This document shows, in pieces, positions 1 through 11,357 of a DNA stretch of 64,000 bases. The notes under the pieces are model-generated. The model saw only the letters and a program-made list of their open reading frames with translations. It made no database searches and was not told the origin of the DNA. The DNA comes from Hermodice carunculata. Its lineage: Eukaryota > Annelida > Polychaeta > Eunicida > Amphinomidae. The stretch spans positions 6,869,222 through 6,933,221 of the forward strand of contig OZ026619.1 of the NCBI GenBank assembly GCA_964020975.1, given 5' to 3'. Both the position numbers and the translations under genes were made by a program. The first letter of the stretch is position 1, and every line of letters begins with the position of its first letter.

Positions 1-2
1 TG

Positions 3-211
3 AAAGGATACAGTTGCTTTCACTCTGCACAATCGTTTCATGAGGCTCAGTCTTTCATTGGCGGGGGCATTGGCGTCAGTAACTTGAAGACTAACAAGGT
101 AAAATTTGCTGCTATTCTCACAGGCGAGGGTAACATGACCGTCAGCTCGTACGGTGGATCCATCGAAATCTTTGATTTAATTTACCAATTGCTGATTTTT
201 CATAGAGTGTA
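3..211 (+). CDS. Edge ORF, possible partial exon
   Basis: An open frame with no start runs from the window edge to a stop at 209-211, about 69 residues. The residues look protein-like (YSCFHSAQSF, ILTGEGNMTVSS) and a possible donor (AAG|GTAAAA) lies at 98-99, so the real exon may end there. I do not recognise the product. It could be chance, since it is short and only one end can be seen. Confidence 0.25.
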
Positions 212-477
212 GCTATAGAGTGGTGATGAAACTTTAACTTTCATCTGCTCCAGTTGTTTACTTCATTGCCGGCTAAGCGGAGGTTACACGGGGCTTGCAA
301 GTGATTCATTTTGCGTTCTTCCTGGCAACATGTATTTTAGCACAGCTGACTCGAGAGGTAGCTGTGACGATATTGACCTTACTCCCAGGATTGTTGGTTA
401 ATGAATATGCTGCAAATTAATCATGTATACAAACAATTAACCGTTGTTATAACAGGAAGAGGCGGCATGGTGCTGGT

Positions 478-479
478 AA

Positions 480-510
<31 letters not shown>

Positions 511-595
511 CTTTCTCTTTCTCACTTTGTCTCTCTCCTTCCTTCTCTCTCTCTCTCTCTCTCTGTATATCTATAGATGTGTGTATGTGTGTGTG
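478..595. repeat. (CT)n then (TG)n low-complexity tract
   Basis: Two CT-rich blocks (TCTCTC runs) are followed by a short TG run. The open frame across it (401-814) is Ser/Leu/Phe-rich only because of the repeat and is not a gene. Nothing else is recognisable from 213 to 1076 apart from a weak acceptor-plus-ORF at 864-939 (TTTTAAG acceptor, 24 codons to a stop, AATAAA near 1011). Confidence 0.8.
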
Positions 596-1076
596 TGTCA
601 TTATTCGAGATCCTCTTATGAAGGCTTAACGGGGACAAGGGTACTTGACCTGTTGTCACTTATTTCAGCTTCGTGGTGTACTAGATTCCAAATTCTATTA
701 CCCGAGTTCTTAATTCAAACAGGCACATTAACAAAACCTGAACAATGTTCAATTACCAGACTCAAATATATGGGCGAGTATGTTTTATTCAACACACCGA
801 AGATCAAGCATTAAATTATAAAAGTTGTAGCAATATCCAACCACTTTACTTTTCTGTTTTAAGATATGCGCCAGAAGTTGATATGAAGTCGGGGTTTATT
901 CCCAGTCAATACATATGCACGCTAGCACACTCAAGCTAGGAAAGCTGCAGTCTACCTGATTCTGTACGATCAAATCTAAGATTCAGACCATGTCAAAGTT
1001 GCATGTGTTGGAATAAATTGAATATGCATTAAAAGACTAATTATGCAGGAACTCCCGTAAACATAGCATAAGTATA

Positions 1077-1330
1077 AAAAATGTAGCAAAAGAGAACATT
1101 TCCTTGGAGACCTACGCGGTCTGTTAATAAATATAATGCAAAATGTCCTTAGAGACGGACATAAACTCATTGTGATAAATGTAACAAGAGAAAACATTTT
1201 CTTGGAAAGCTACGTGAACTCATTGTGATAGATGTAACAGAAGAAACCATTTTCTTGGAAAGCTACGTGGGTTATTATTATAAATGTAGCAAAAGAAAAC
1301 ACTTCATTGGAGACCGACCTGGTTGTCGTC
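1077..1330. repeat. Tandem array, about 52-bp unit, roughly 5 copies
   Basis: Diverged copies share AAATGTAACAAAAGAAAAC followed by a TTCTTGGA(A/G)A(C/G)CTACG block and a TCATTGTGAT linker. Copies begin near 1079, 1130, 1176, 1228 and 1282, and the last three are evenly spaced at 52-54 bp. No coding role is seen. The stretch from 1331 to 2896 holds nothing I recognise. Confidence 0.7.
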
Positions 1331-2896
1331 TTACGCCGTGTCTGTTATATTTTGTTCATATATATACATAAATTAAGATGCACTGACAGCTACTTTAAGG
1401 GAAAGTTTCATATCTGCATCTAAATGTGGAATGACCTAAAGTTTGTTCACTATGTACACCATAGAAAGTTATTTGCTGACTTTTGTTTGAATGATAAACT
1501 GTATCGCCTGCGTTACTGCACCCTGCAGACGAAAGAGGACTTTTGTAAAGGCATTAACAAATCGATCGCCATATGTAAGATAAAGATGAGTAATACTTGA
1601 TCACTAACGAACATTACCATGTGTGTTTCAAGAATTCAAACGCATTTTTTTAAAAATTAAGGTCACAAGTACATTGCACATTGCACGTTGATTTGTAGAT
1701 TCTTCGGGAGAATTAAGTCGTTACGGCACAATACACCCAAATTCTCGGATTAGCCAGGATCGGTTATTGTCCCTGGGTTAGCCGATGCATAAGTCTGTTA
1801 CACTTGCATGTTCTTAAATGTCTGTAATCCAGTAGCATGTGTTCCGATTCAACTTAATTACTCTTTGTATGAAACTAGCTGATGGCACTATATCTTGTGA
1901 AAGCGATGAAAACACAACGCGACCTTGCGCCTTTGTCTGACAAACTTACACACTCGATCCATTAATTTAATGCACGTATCCCACCAATAATTCATTAGCC
2001 GTGATGTAAGTATATGTTACAATGTGTCTAGTAATCAGTTATTAGTTTTTCTTGTGAGAAAGTGGTTATTCAGGTAAAGAATACTTGGACTCTTTCAGCT
2101 AAACACGATATGCCCATTTATACCATTGTCCACCTTGTCAGCGTTTCCATCCACGAGATCTGGCGTCCTTGGCTGCCTGGACGTTGGTACACCGTCTGGC
2201 TGCTCTGAATGGCTTGCTATTTACTGTGTCCTTATCCCTATTGGTCAGCAAGTTTGTGTCTGCTTCTTTGCAAATACCCCTATCATTGCAGATATGTTGA
2301 CCTTGGCCATGGGAATTCACATAAAAATCGTTAATATGGTAACCAAGACATGGCATATACACAGATAGCAGTGTTTGACCACCTTTCGTCGCACAGCGGT
2401 TCCTGAGGACTGAACAGCATACCTGGATGACGGGGTACACTCGGCTCATGATGTGGTACACATTACTCCTAATCATGCAGATATTACAGATGGAAACAGC
2501 TTAGTCAACGTATCGGCTAAACGTGCCTGATTTGGATCCTTGCTTGAATTTTCCAAGCCAACAATAGCAGTCGTATGAGCTGACAGCTGAACTGACAATG
2601 GGCACTTTCGCACGATGTTAACATGGGCTCAATAACTGACAAGAGTTTGTGCTCCCGTCCCAGAACAATTGACATTTTTATGTGCAATATAAAACAGCTA
2701 CTGTTAAAATTTGAACAGTTTTGTATTTTCAAACGGGTGGTTGCATGATAGCATCTAGCTATGCCTTTCTGGACCCAGGTAGGCTATTTAACGCCCTCCC
2801 CACCACCAGTTTAAAGTCGATGGGAAATGAATGATTATAGGTTTCAACATACAAAGCAATATTATGGACGTTGTTATATTTTTTAAAAATTTTATG

Positions 2897-2904
2897 CATA
2901 TATG

Positions 2905-2936
<32 letters not shown>

Positions 2937-2976
2937 CATGTATGTATGTATGTATGTATACATGTATGTATATATG

Positions 2977-3009
<33 letters not shown>

Positions 3010-3012
3010 CTA
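2897..3012. repeat. (TATG)n/(TATC)n microsatellite
   Basis: A compound tetranucleotide repeat: TATG units with a few interruptions, then TATC (CTAT) units. The frame across it at 2831-3070 is a repeat artefact. From 3013 to 5655 I see no supported gene. That stretch holds one (TA)n run at about 4013-4058 and small unrecognised open frames on both strands near 5.0-5.6 kb. Confidence 0.85.
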
Positions 3013-4021
3013 TTTAAATGCTTGTCTGTCTGTCTATGTCTTACCTTTTGCACCGGCTAAAGTCAGTTAAATCATCAGGCATAGCCGGTAATACATGCAG
3101 CTGGTTAAAAATTGTCGGCCACAAGGCAAAGAATTTAAGCCCTGTCTCCAATCTCCAGAAAATATGTATGATGGAATTAATGAACAACAAGTCGATGCAG
3201 CTCACTCATAAAGTACACTAATTTGTTGCCCAGTGACAACTATATACAAACAATAGTGTTGCCAGCAGAATAATGTGAATTCTACACCGGTGTAGGTTTC
3301 ACTCCAAGTAGAGAATTACAAACAATAATGACTGCTTGTACAGACGAAGTACGTTTGCCATTGCTGAGTATAACAAAAAATTTGGACAACTTAATATGTG
3401 TTTGCTTCCTTGTTAATATAGGATTTTACTGACATACCGCGTGTTTTGCACGACGACCAAAGTAAGTTGTTGGTATGAATAGTCCACATCGTTCGCAATT
3501 GAAGCTTCCATAATGAGCGGGTTTGTGGATAATAAGTATTCCACAAAGAACTGAAGTTAAATTGTAGCAAAGGAAAAAATAAAGCCAACAGAAAAGCGTA
3601 TCCGTTACAGACTACCGGAGCCTATAGTCCACATATTACATCTTTAATTGGTCTGCAGCCCTTCGGCAGTTTGTCAGAATGTCCCCACTTCTTTAATTGA
3701 ACAAAGATTGGATATCCAGAAGATATTGCGCTTTAATTACTTTTCCAAAACATATTATGAAGATATGCTTTTGCTGAAAATCGAATTCATTTGAAAAGCA
3801 TCATATGTGATCAATAAGAATCAATTTATAGAAGGGAAAGCTCCTTCCACATTTTCCCCCAGTAACAACCGGCCAGCCATCACCGCTTGATGCACGTCCG
3901 CGGTCTTACCCTTCACCAGTGTAACCCGGTCACGTCATCACAACTTCACACATCTCCTCTGGCAGTATAACTGCTGTATGCCATCGTATTTGTATCACAT
4001 GACAATGTCATAATATATATG

Positions 4022-4061
<40 letters not shown>

Positions 4062-5653
4062 ACAATTAATTAAGTGTAAAGGAACCAGCATAGGAAGCGT
4101 AGTTTTAAACTTTTGTACTTAATCTAGTGCTTCAGCGCTCGACCCAGGACGAGAAAAGTTCCTTCTTGAATCAAAAGTCACTCATGCTATAGATTTCATT
4201 CAAGTTATAATAAAATGAATGTCTGCTACAAAATCAGCTAAAGGGATAACAGCTTGTTAAACATGGCAATTTTGAGGCATGAAAATTGTTTAAGTGGGAA
4301 GGTCCATATAGTCCGGAGCCAGGGGCTTGACCTTTTCTATTGATCGGTTATTTCTTTATATTTTTGTTTGTTTTTAATTTTGTTTGTTTGTCTATGCTGG
4401 GAAACAAATTCTTTCGCACACCGCTGTGGCTTCATAACTGAGGCGGTATCAAAATGAAAAAAAGCTTCCAACACAAATTCGATTTTGTTTTTCCCATTGA
4501 TTAGCAATTAGTGCAAAGTCATGTGGCGAGAGTAAAGTGTGCCGCTTATTCGGAAAATATGAAAAAAAAAAATAACTAGCACAGCCAAACAGTGTAATGT
4601 TGGTTTACGGTGCAGAAAAAATAATTGTCATCGAAATTGCGTGGCCATTAAAACTAAAGGCATTCCGGCTGATACAAAATTTAGGTGGGCACTAAGGAAT
4701 CTGGAACGCCTTGGCGTGGCTGGAATAAATCTGTAGATAACTTTAGCTAACAACTTTTACCCTCATATAAGGAGTGGCCACTTCTGCCTAACATGTTACA
4801 AGTTGGTGAAGCTGTGTCTCACAATACACATGCGCCAATATTACCATTTGTATCCTGGTGAAAAAATGGTGTATTTCTAGAGCCTGCCCGTCGCATTCCA
4901 AAGCCATGTTTGGTGGATTGGACAAACTTACAGTGCGTGTGCTCAGACTTATATGAGCAAAGTTTCTAAATCTCTACTCCGCCCTGAATATGGCAACAGG
5001 TATCTGTATTTGAACGGATCAATGTTTCCATTTTTATATTAATTTGTAACAGCAAGAAGTATAAAAATGCTGGGACCTTTGGTTTTGATCTGTAGTATGC
5101 TTCTACATTGATCCAAATATCACTGGAATCTGGTCCTGCAACATCCAATATAATGAAAAGGATGGGAAAACCCCTGACCTCGTTACAGAAAATCACAAGT
5201 GTAGAATTTCAGACAATATGTTTATGGACGTCTCAATATCTTATAGAGGGCTGGGTACTGATGATGCCTGTCTCCATTGTTTCTGCTATATCTATATGAA
5301 CCACCACATCGCCCCTTAATAGCACTACCCCAATGGTATAAGGTATTGGTATATGTATGGATAACATATTATCTGGTGTCCCACTACATATCAGCCATTG
5401 TACAGAACAGCGCGGCTGATTCTTTTAGAGTTTTTCTGCATCACTTCACACGAACAGCGATACATAAAACATTTAGCTCGAGCTTCGTGCCATTCTCTGC
5501 ATAGATCAGCATCCATAGACTGACCAGTAATCCTTACATTCAGACCAACTTGTGTATGCACTGGCACAGATATAAATTTAGGTTGTTTCCATATGTTTCC
5601 ACGTCTCAACCGCAAATCCTGCCGCGCAACTCAGCAGTAGTTTAATAGCAAAT

Positions 5654-5812
<159 letters not shown>

Positions 5813-6223
5813 CTGGATAGCCTGTTCAGCTTATGGCTGTTCTTCCACAGGGTCCAGTAGGCAAGATCTTAGCCCAATTATCGCAAACTTAATTTAGGAG
5901 GAGACTGGAGATTCCGGAGAAAACATACGGTGCTCACCAGGTGTTTGGGAAACCTTGCCACATGCGACCACGAACTCCCAGCCAAAAAACGCCGCGAATA
6001 AAAGCGCTTTAAATAAAATGTATGCATGGTTATGATAGCCTGGTAGAATCTGAATCCATGACATATAACCATGCTGTGCATCCATCGAAAGTATACTGTG
6101 TCTTTAGTTGTACACTGTGCGTTTGGGACTGACTAATCATATTAAATGTAGGCATCAAAAGTAAGCAATGGTCGACCATGATCATCATATTAAAACATTG
6201 AATCCATACATTGTCTATTCCAG

Positions 6224-6500
6224 ATTTAGATTCGGCATGTACCTTCGAGCCATACTTATATACTGTTGCTCCTGATGGGAGTGACAAACCATGGATCAGC
6301 GAGGCTAGATACAAACAGAATACGGAAACCTTGCTAAGACAACACGAGATCACAGTACAAGGACGAGAAATCAGCGTGAAGTTGCAATCACATGGTCATT
6401 GCACCAGGAGTTCCTGCCTCGAGAAAGAAACCTTATACCGTCGGGTATGTCTAAGAATGGACGAGCCCGGCAAATTCAGGGTGAAACATATAGTAGAAGG
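6224..6500 (+). CDS. Exon, module 1 first segment
   Basis: A 277-bp exon, phase 1 to 2, from acceptor TCTATTCCAG to donor GG|GTATGC. It encodes about 92 residues opening with SACTFEPYLY and ending RRVCLRMDEPGKFRVKHIVEG-like sequence. The second half aligns with the end of the exon at 25661: an R-x-x-C strand about 20 residues before the G-x-R-P-x-Y-T-C-V-K of the next exon. Joining to 7046 keeps the frame. An internal GTATGT at 6445 is an alternative donor but breaks the phase. The exon upstream is not identified; an ATG at 5067 with a hydrophobic MLGPLVLIC stretch and phase-1 donor GTATGC is a speculative signal-peptide exon. Confidence 0.6.
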
Positions 6501-7045
6501 GTATGCATTACTTCTAAAAAAACACTAGTATTGCAATAATGGTCAGGACGTAGACTTGTGATTTAATATTAGCTGCCTGCTTTACAGAACATAATGGGTG
6601 TACATCATCTGAAAAGAGAACTGACCATGATATTATTTCCAGATAGGTATATCTCAGTGACACAGGCTTATTTCATTGGACACTCTAAAGCCGGCTATGA
6701 TGACTTCAGGCCAGCTTACTTTATATACCATTAATTGAAGAGAATGCTGTAAGTGAACCATGCAGCCTTTTTTGTGACGTGACGTGAGATACGTATATAT
6801 TCTTGCAAATACACTTTCACTTTTGCTTCAACAATAGTAATACCGGTTTGAGAACACTCCTTGCCAAACAAACTGGAAGAACTGCTGGTTTGTGAATTAT
6901 CATGTAAAACACAATAATCTATGAGACATTTTAAAATGGTATTATCTGTGCTGTATGATTTGTCACCAACGACATTGCATACAATTATGAAGCTGCGCGT
7001 CATAACATCATTATCAAAATAAGACTCCAATGTGTTATGTTTCAG

Positions 7046-7113
7046 CAAACGGCCCATGTACACCTGTGTTAAATTTGTTCCGAGAAATAAACATCTGGTG
7101 CAATTATGGGAAG
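7046..7113 (+). CDS. Exon, module 1 Y-T-C-V-K segment
   Basis: A 68-bp exon, phase 2 to 1, between acceptor TATGTTTCAG and donor GAAG|GTAAGT. It encodes KRPMYTCVKFVPRNKHLVQL followed by W-E. It is the clear counterpart of the 26926 exon (RPRYTCVKMKIDHSNEKFMK), with the same phase, nearly the same length and the same core. A 167-codon open frame on the opposite strand (6731-7234) overlaps it; I treat that as a shadow because this exon has both splice sites and a paralogue. Confidence 0.72.
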
Positions 7114-7602
7114 GTAAGTCTTCGGCGATGTTTTTTTTTGGGGGGGGGGAGGGAGAATATTGCGATTTTTTAATGTATTTACAATGCAGCAAGTTTTCTT
7201 GAAGTAACTTTATTTTTCTGATCATGATATTCACAAGATGACAGTGTTAGTCGTACTTGCTATACGGATTCAAAAGTTGAAAAAAACTTTGTGAGTAAAC
7301 GTAGTGTTTACTCGATGAAGATTTCATTTCAAAAATGTAAATTATTTTAGTATTATTTCCATATGAATCCCAACAAGTACCTGTTTTAAGTTTTGTTAGT
7401 AACTTACAGGCAGTTTTAGGTGTATGGTATTGCGAACATTATAATGAAATCATCGCTGCCACCCTTAAAGTTTGATCAGATAATAGATAGACGGAGATGC
7501 AAGCTACAAATAGATAAACAAATCGATGGTGTATTTACTTCGTCTGGCTCCATGACAACTGTCGTCAGTCCGATTCACCACTATGTCCTTTTTTGTTATC
7601 AG

Positions 7603-7677
7603 CTCTAGCCCATAGTCGGAACGAGCCCAGACTGTGTAACGATGAAGCGCTGAAGAGGCAAGAGTGGCCCTGGATAA
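7603..7677 (+). CDS. Exon, module 1 linker segment
   Basis: A 75-bp symmetric phase 1-1 exon with acceptor TTTTTGTTATCAG and donor ATAA|GTATGA. It encodes LAHSRNEPRLCNDEALKRQE then WPWI, with one cysteine. Phase fits the exons on both sides (7113 and 11278). In the copy at 39039 the matching stretch appears fused to the Y-T-C segment in one exon. Confidence 0.62.
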
Positions 7678-8358
7678 GTATGATCATTTCTACCACAATA
7701 TCCTATAATCGTTAGTTATTACTGAGGCACATAAAGTTTATAAACGTACAAGTCGCTCTGGGTAGATATGAATATATTTACCCTAGCCTGTCATGAGCGA
7801 TTAATACTACGTATGTGATGTGCGTAAAGACAGGACTGGAACTTGATAGTATGAGTATATAAACAGCGACTTCTAATACTATCAATTATTAATACTAAAG
7901 CTGACGGAAAAGGGGTTGGCTGCGACTATCTCCACCACCACATCCAATCATAATTCAAACTATGGTATACCAACCTTATTAACACATGGATGTCCCTCGG
8001 TAAGCATGAATATTCTACTAAATATCATAGTTAAGAAGTAATAAACACAAGTTATACAATGCTTAGAGAGACTGTTGCTGTGGTAACACTGACAGCTTAT
8101 ATTTACCTCTACCAATTGTGTTAACTCTTTCAAGCCAAATCACATCTAAAGTCAACATTCTTAAGTGACACTAGTCTGAATTATCATTATGATCTCAGAT
8201 TCGTATTTCTAGTAAAAATACCTTTCATTCAAGTACCAGTATGCCTATAGTTCCATAGAAATATCCCAGGTCAATAGCTTTTATAATGCGTCCAATGCAC
8301 GCCGAGAAAAGCTGTTAACACAGTCTAAAATTTGGCACTTAAAGAATAAAAATTCATT

Positions 8359-9561
8359 AACCCGATAAACATTAACATGAACATTACTGTACATAAACAT
8401 TTGGGCCTCTGGTTCTCTAGAAATCTCTCTTGGTCAACTCATATTGATCATACTGTTGCTAAAGCCAAAAAATTGGTCGGGATCCTTAAACGTTTGCAGT
8501 ATAAACTAAACAGGCGATGTTTAGAATCGCTCTACTTTTCATTCATACGCCCATGTTTAGAATATGCCAGTGTTGTTTGGGACGGATGCACACAAGGTGA
8601 CAAAGACAGGTTGGATCTGTTCAGCTGAACGCAGCCCGTGTGGTAACAGGTGCACTTGCACATACAAGTCTTGAAAAACTCTATTCTGAGATAGGTTGGG
8701 AAACACTTGCTGAACGTAGGAGAAAGCAAAAATTGGTGCTTATGTTCAAAATTGTAAAAGGAATTGCCCCTAAATATCGCTGTAATCTTCTACCAGGAAA
8801 AATATCGATGCGAATTAATCAAATACACGCAATTGATGCCAAGAAAAGCACATACTATGATTCTTTTTTTCCATCCACCATACGTGAATGGAACCTACTA
8901 CCACGATCCATTAGGAATTTGGAACATGTTGACGAATTTAAAAGGGAATAAAACAAAACCCAACCAAAATGTAACAATCTTTATTACTTGGGTAAAAGGC
9001 AAATAGCAGCTATTCATTCTAGAATGAGGATGGGCTGTGGTCAGTGGAACGGTGACCTCTTCAAAATAGGCGTTGTTGATTCCCCCTTATGTTCATGCGG
9101 TGATAACGCAGAAAGTACTTACCACTTCTTTTTGAGTGCAACAAATATGTTCTCTTGAGAGATGACTTACAGTCAAAGATACTACAGTATGAAAACTTTA
9201 ATTTGAGAACAGTACTATTTGGTATTGAAAGCAAAGGAGATACAAAGAAACATAATGAGCATATTTTTGAAGCTGTGCACAAATTCATTGAGAGTTCAAA
9301 TAGGTTTAAAACATGATGTTGATAAATTTTGTTATACCTACTGTACCTCAAAGAGTAATTTTTAAACATTAAGCTCACACTTTACCCCATTACCCTCTCT
9401 CTATTCTTATTGTGGTCTTGGTTGTATATCTATCTGTATACTAGTGCCTTGCAACTTTTTGTTGTCTTGTTTTATATGTACAAGAGGCCCTAATATAGGC
9501 TGGTGAGCCTGTCGGCCAATTGTTTTTTTAATGAAATACGTTTAAACCAACCCGATAAACA
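8359..9561 (+). mobile_element. 5'-truncated CR1/L2-like LINE with 13-bp target duplication
   Basis: The insert 8372-9548 lies between two copies of AACCCGATAAACA (8359-8371 and 9549-9561). Its reading encodes the reverse-transcriptase thumb and C-terminal part: HLGLWFSRNLSWSTHIDH, LEYASVVWDGC, FFPSTIREWNLLPRS, and a closing zinc-finger-like DSPLCSCGDNAESTYHFF. At least three frame changes or stops interrupt it (about 8625, 8950 and 9135), so it is dead. The 3' end AATTGT(T)nAATGAAATACGTTTAAACC recurs at 54.95 kb. The copy lies in the intron between exons 7603 and 11278 and belongs to the same family as LINE A at 29.6 kb. Confidence 0.9.
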
Positions 9562-9749
9562 ATATGCTTGTGAAGCCAGGTCTGATACTAAATAAGTACT
9601 GTGATAGTTTCAAAATGAACTCAGCAATTTAATGGAACGGCGCATAATCCTCACGGTGGCATGATTTGTCATAAATGGTCGTTCTAAGTAGAATGTGCTG
9701 TGGACCACTTTACTTGTTACGGAGAATGCAGGAGTGGCTGCTATTGATG

Positions 9750-10111
9750 ATTTTTAAGATTAAGTTGCTAACAGTAATGAAAATGATGTATACAAAGCTA
9801 AGGAAGCATATAAGACGGCGTGAACTGGAACGAGATGTGGCCGCGTGTTCTTTAATGAAGCAAGTCAAACATTCACCAGGATGGTACATGCGGCTGTTCC
9901 TGTGTACAGTAAATATAATGTAGTGTGAACATCTTAAGTTTAAGCTACTATCAGTTATGGAAAATAATGCATACCAAATTAAAGAGGCAGGACACGGAGT
10001 AAAATGGAACTGGGTGCGTCCGTGTGTTGCAATATTTTTACGTAACGTGTCAAACATTGATCAGGAAGTCACATTCTGCTGTTTGTGTATACGGTAAATA
10101 TAATGTAGTGC
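9750..10111. repeat. Diverged tandem duplication, about 183-bp unit, 2 copies
   Basis: Copy 1 (about 9750-9928) and copy 2 (about 9929-10111) share ordered blocks: AAG(A/T)TTAAG.T.CTA.CAGT, GATG.ATAC.AA..TAA.GA, a TGGAAC block, GTGTCAAACATT and GTAAATATAATGTAGTG. They are clearly diverged, so the duplication is old. The short open frames over them are not supported as genes. Nothing else is seen in the rest of this intron up to 11277. Confidence 0.7.
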
Positions 10112-11277
10112 GAGAACTGCCAGTACCGGTAAGCTATACATTGTCCAATGAAACTTTATGTCAAACATGTCACTCTCATGAAACTAGAACCCACTGAAAG
10201 GTGTTGTTTTTATCATTTAGGTTTTGTTAGATATATCACTCGATGACGCTCGGTAAGACTTAAAAATCAATAAAGCAAATATCGACTTCATAGTGAAAGA
10301 AGGCTAGATCTAATAAACAGAAAGGTGCAAAAGGGATTCGCATTTTTTGAAAAAAATAATGAGCCAAAAAAAGTATAAGCCAAGGATATGACATCTGATA
10401 AAAGAAGGTAAAGCTACTTGTTACTTGTGAAATATTGACATCTGATTATAGAAGCTATATTTACTTGTTTTGCTTGTGAATATCAGCGTCTAAGTTCAAT
10501 ACCATTTGATTGTAGTTGCCGGCATTGAACGTATTCCACAAATTCAACTTTTTCATGCACTAATTAGTAATTATTTGTGTCCATATATATAGTGTCAGAC
10601 GTTTTTCCCTGTTTAAAATCTATATTTATGCGATATCCAGAAGTGTCTGACACTTTTAACAGGCTCAAAAGTGCTCAACTTTATATCTATGAAACACTCA
10701 TAAATATTGAAGCTAATATCACCTTTCACACCCGAAAAGAGAATATATTCAAATTTATAATTATAACACCTACTCCTGGTTCTTAATTAAGCACTTATAA
10801 ATTGGTATCCACAGTTGTCATAGCTTGTACTGTATTCAGTGATTCAAATTCGTAATAGGTTTGTTTTAGTGTTTGCTTTTAACATATTATAATACCAAAG
10901 CAATTGGAGAATATGCTTCGGCTAAAGAAACTCATTTGGCAGATATGGTGCGTTAATTTTTTAAACCCTTCCTCAACATGGTGTTAATAACTCAGCCAAC
11001 CTCTTCCCACTGCACGCTTCGGTCCATCTGTCTCTTCTGATACTAAGGGCTCACCGTTTAGGAATGAAAGGGTTTTTACGATAAATCTGTATCTGGCATA
11101 ATTATATTAGTTTGAATTCTGATGAGCACAAGTTGTGTTGTGAGTTATATTGGAAGACCAAATTTCATTGCATCAACTACTGTGACTAATGAAATTGGAA
11201 GAATTTGTTATTTGAAATGTTCTCTGTGTGTGATGATATATGACATTGTAGTTAGGCAAATGTTTTCTCCCATACAG

Positions 11278-11357
11278 GACAGGGTCCGTTAGAGTGGAGT
11301 CCATGTCCGATCTCGGGGGGCTTTGACTTTTCTACTTCTGTCGGTCAACGAAAAAAG
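11278..11357 (+). CDS. Exon, module 1 C-P-I-S-G-G-F segment
   Basis: An 80-bp exon, phase 1 to 0, with acceptor TTTTCTCCCATACAG and donor AAG|GTAATC. It encodes QGPLEWSPCPISGGFDFSTS then VGQRKK. The C-P-I-S-G-G-F motif is, from memory, a hallmark of the uncharacterised invertebrate family proposed here. It joins in phase to 7677 (giving Arg) and to 15298. The intron that follows (11358-15297) holds no gene I can support, only a C-run near 12691 and G-runs near 13341 and 13477. Confidence 0.72.

Noticed and set aside
2138-2476. 112-codon ORF on the - strand
   Set aside because: No recognisable domain, no splice context, and the + strand is also open over the same bases.
5067-5094. Possible signal-peptide first exon (MLGPLVLIC) for the repeat-module gene
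   Set aside because: Only nine codons with a weak hydrophobic stretch; phase fits exon 6224 but other upstream starts are equally possible.
6731-7234. 167-codon ORF on the - strand
   Set aside because: It overlaps the splice-bounded, paralogue-supported + exon at 7046-7113 and has no recognisable domain.
10577-10660. Short inverted pair GTGTCAGAC / GTCTGACAC as a possible MITE
   Set aside because: The arms are only nine bases and no target duplication is visible.
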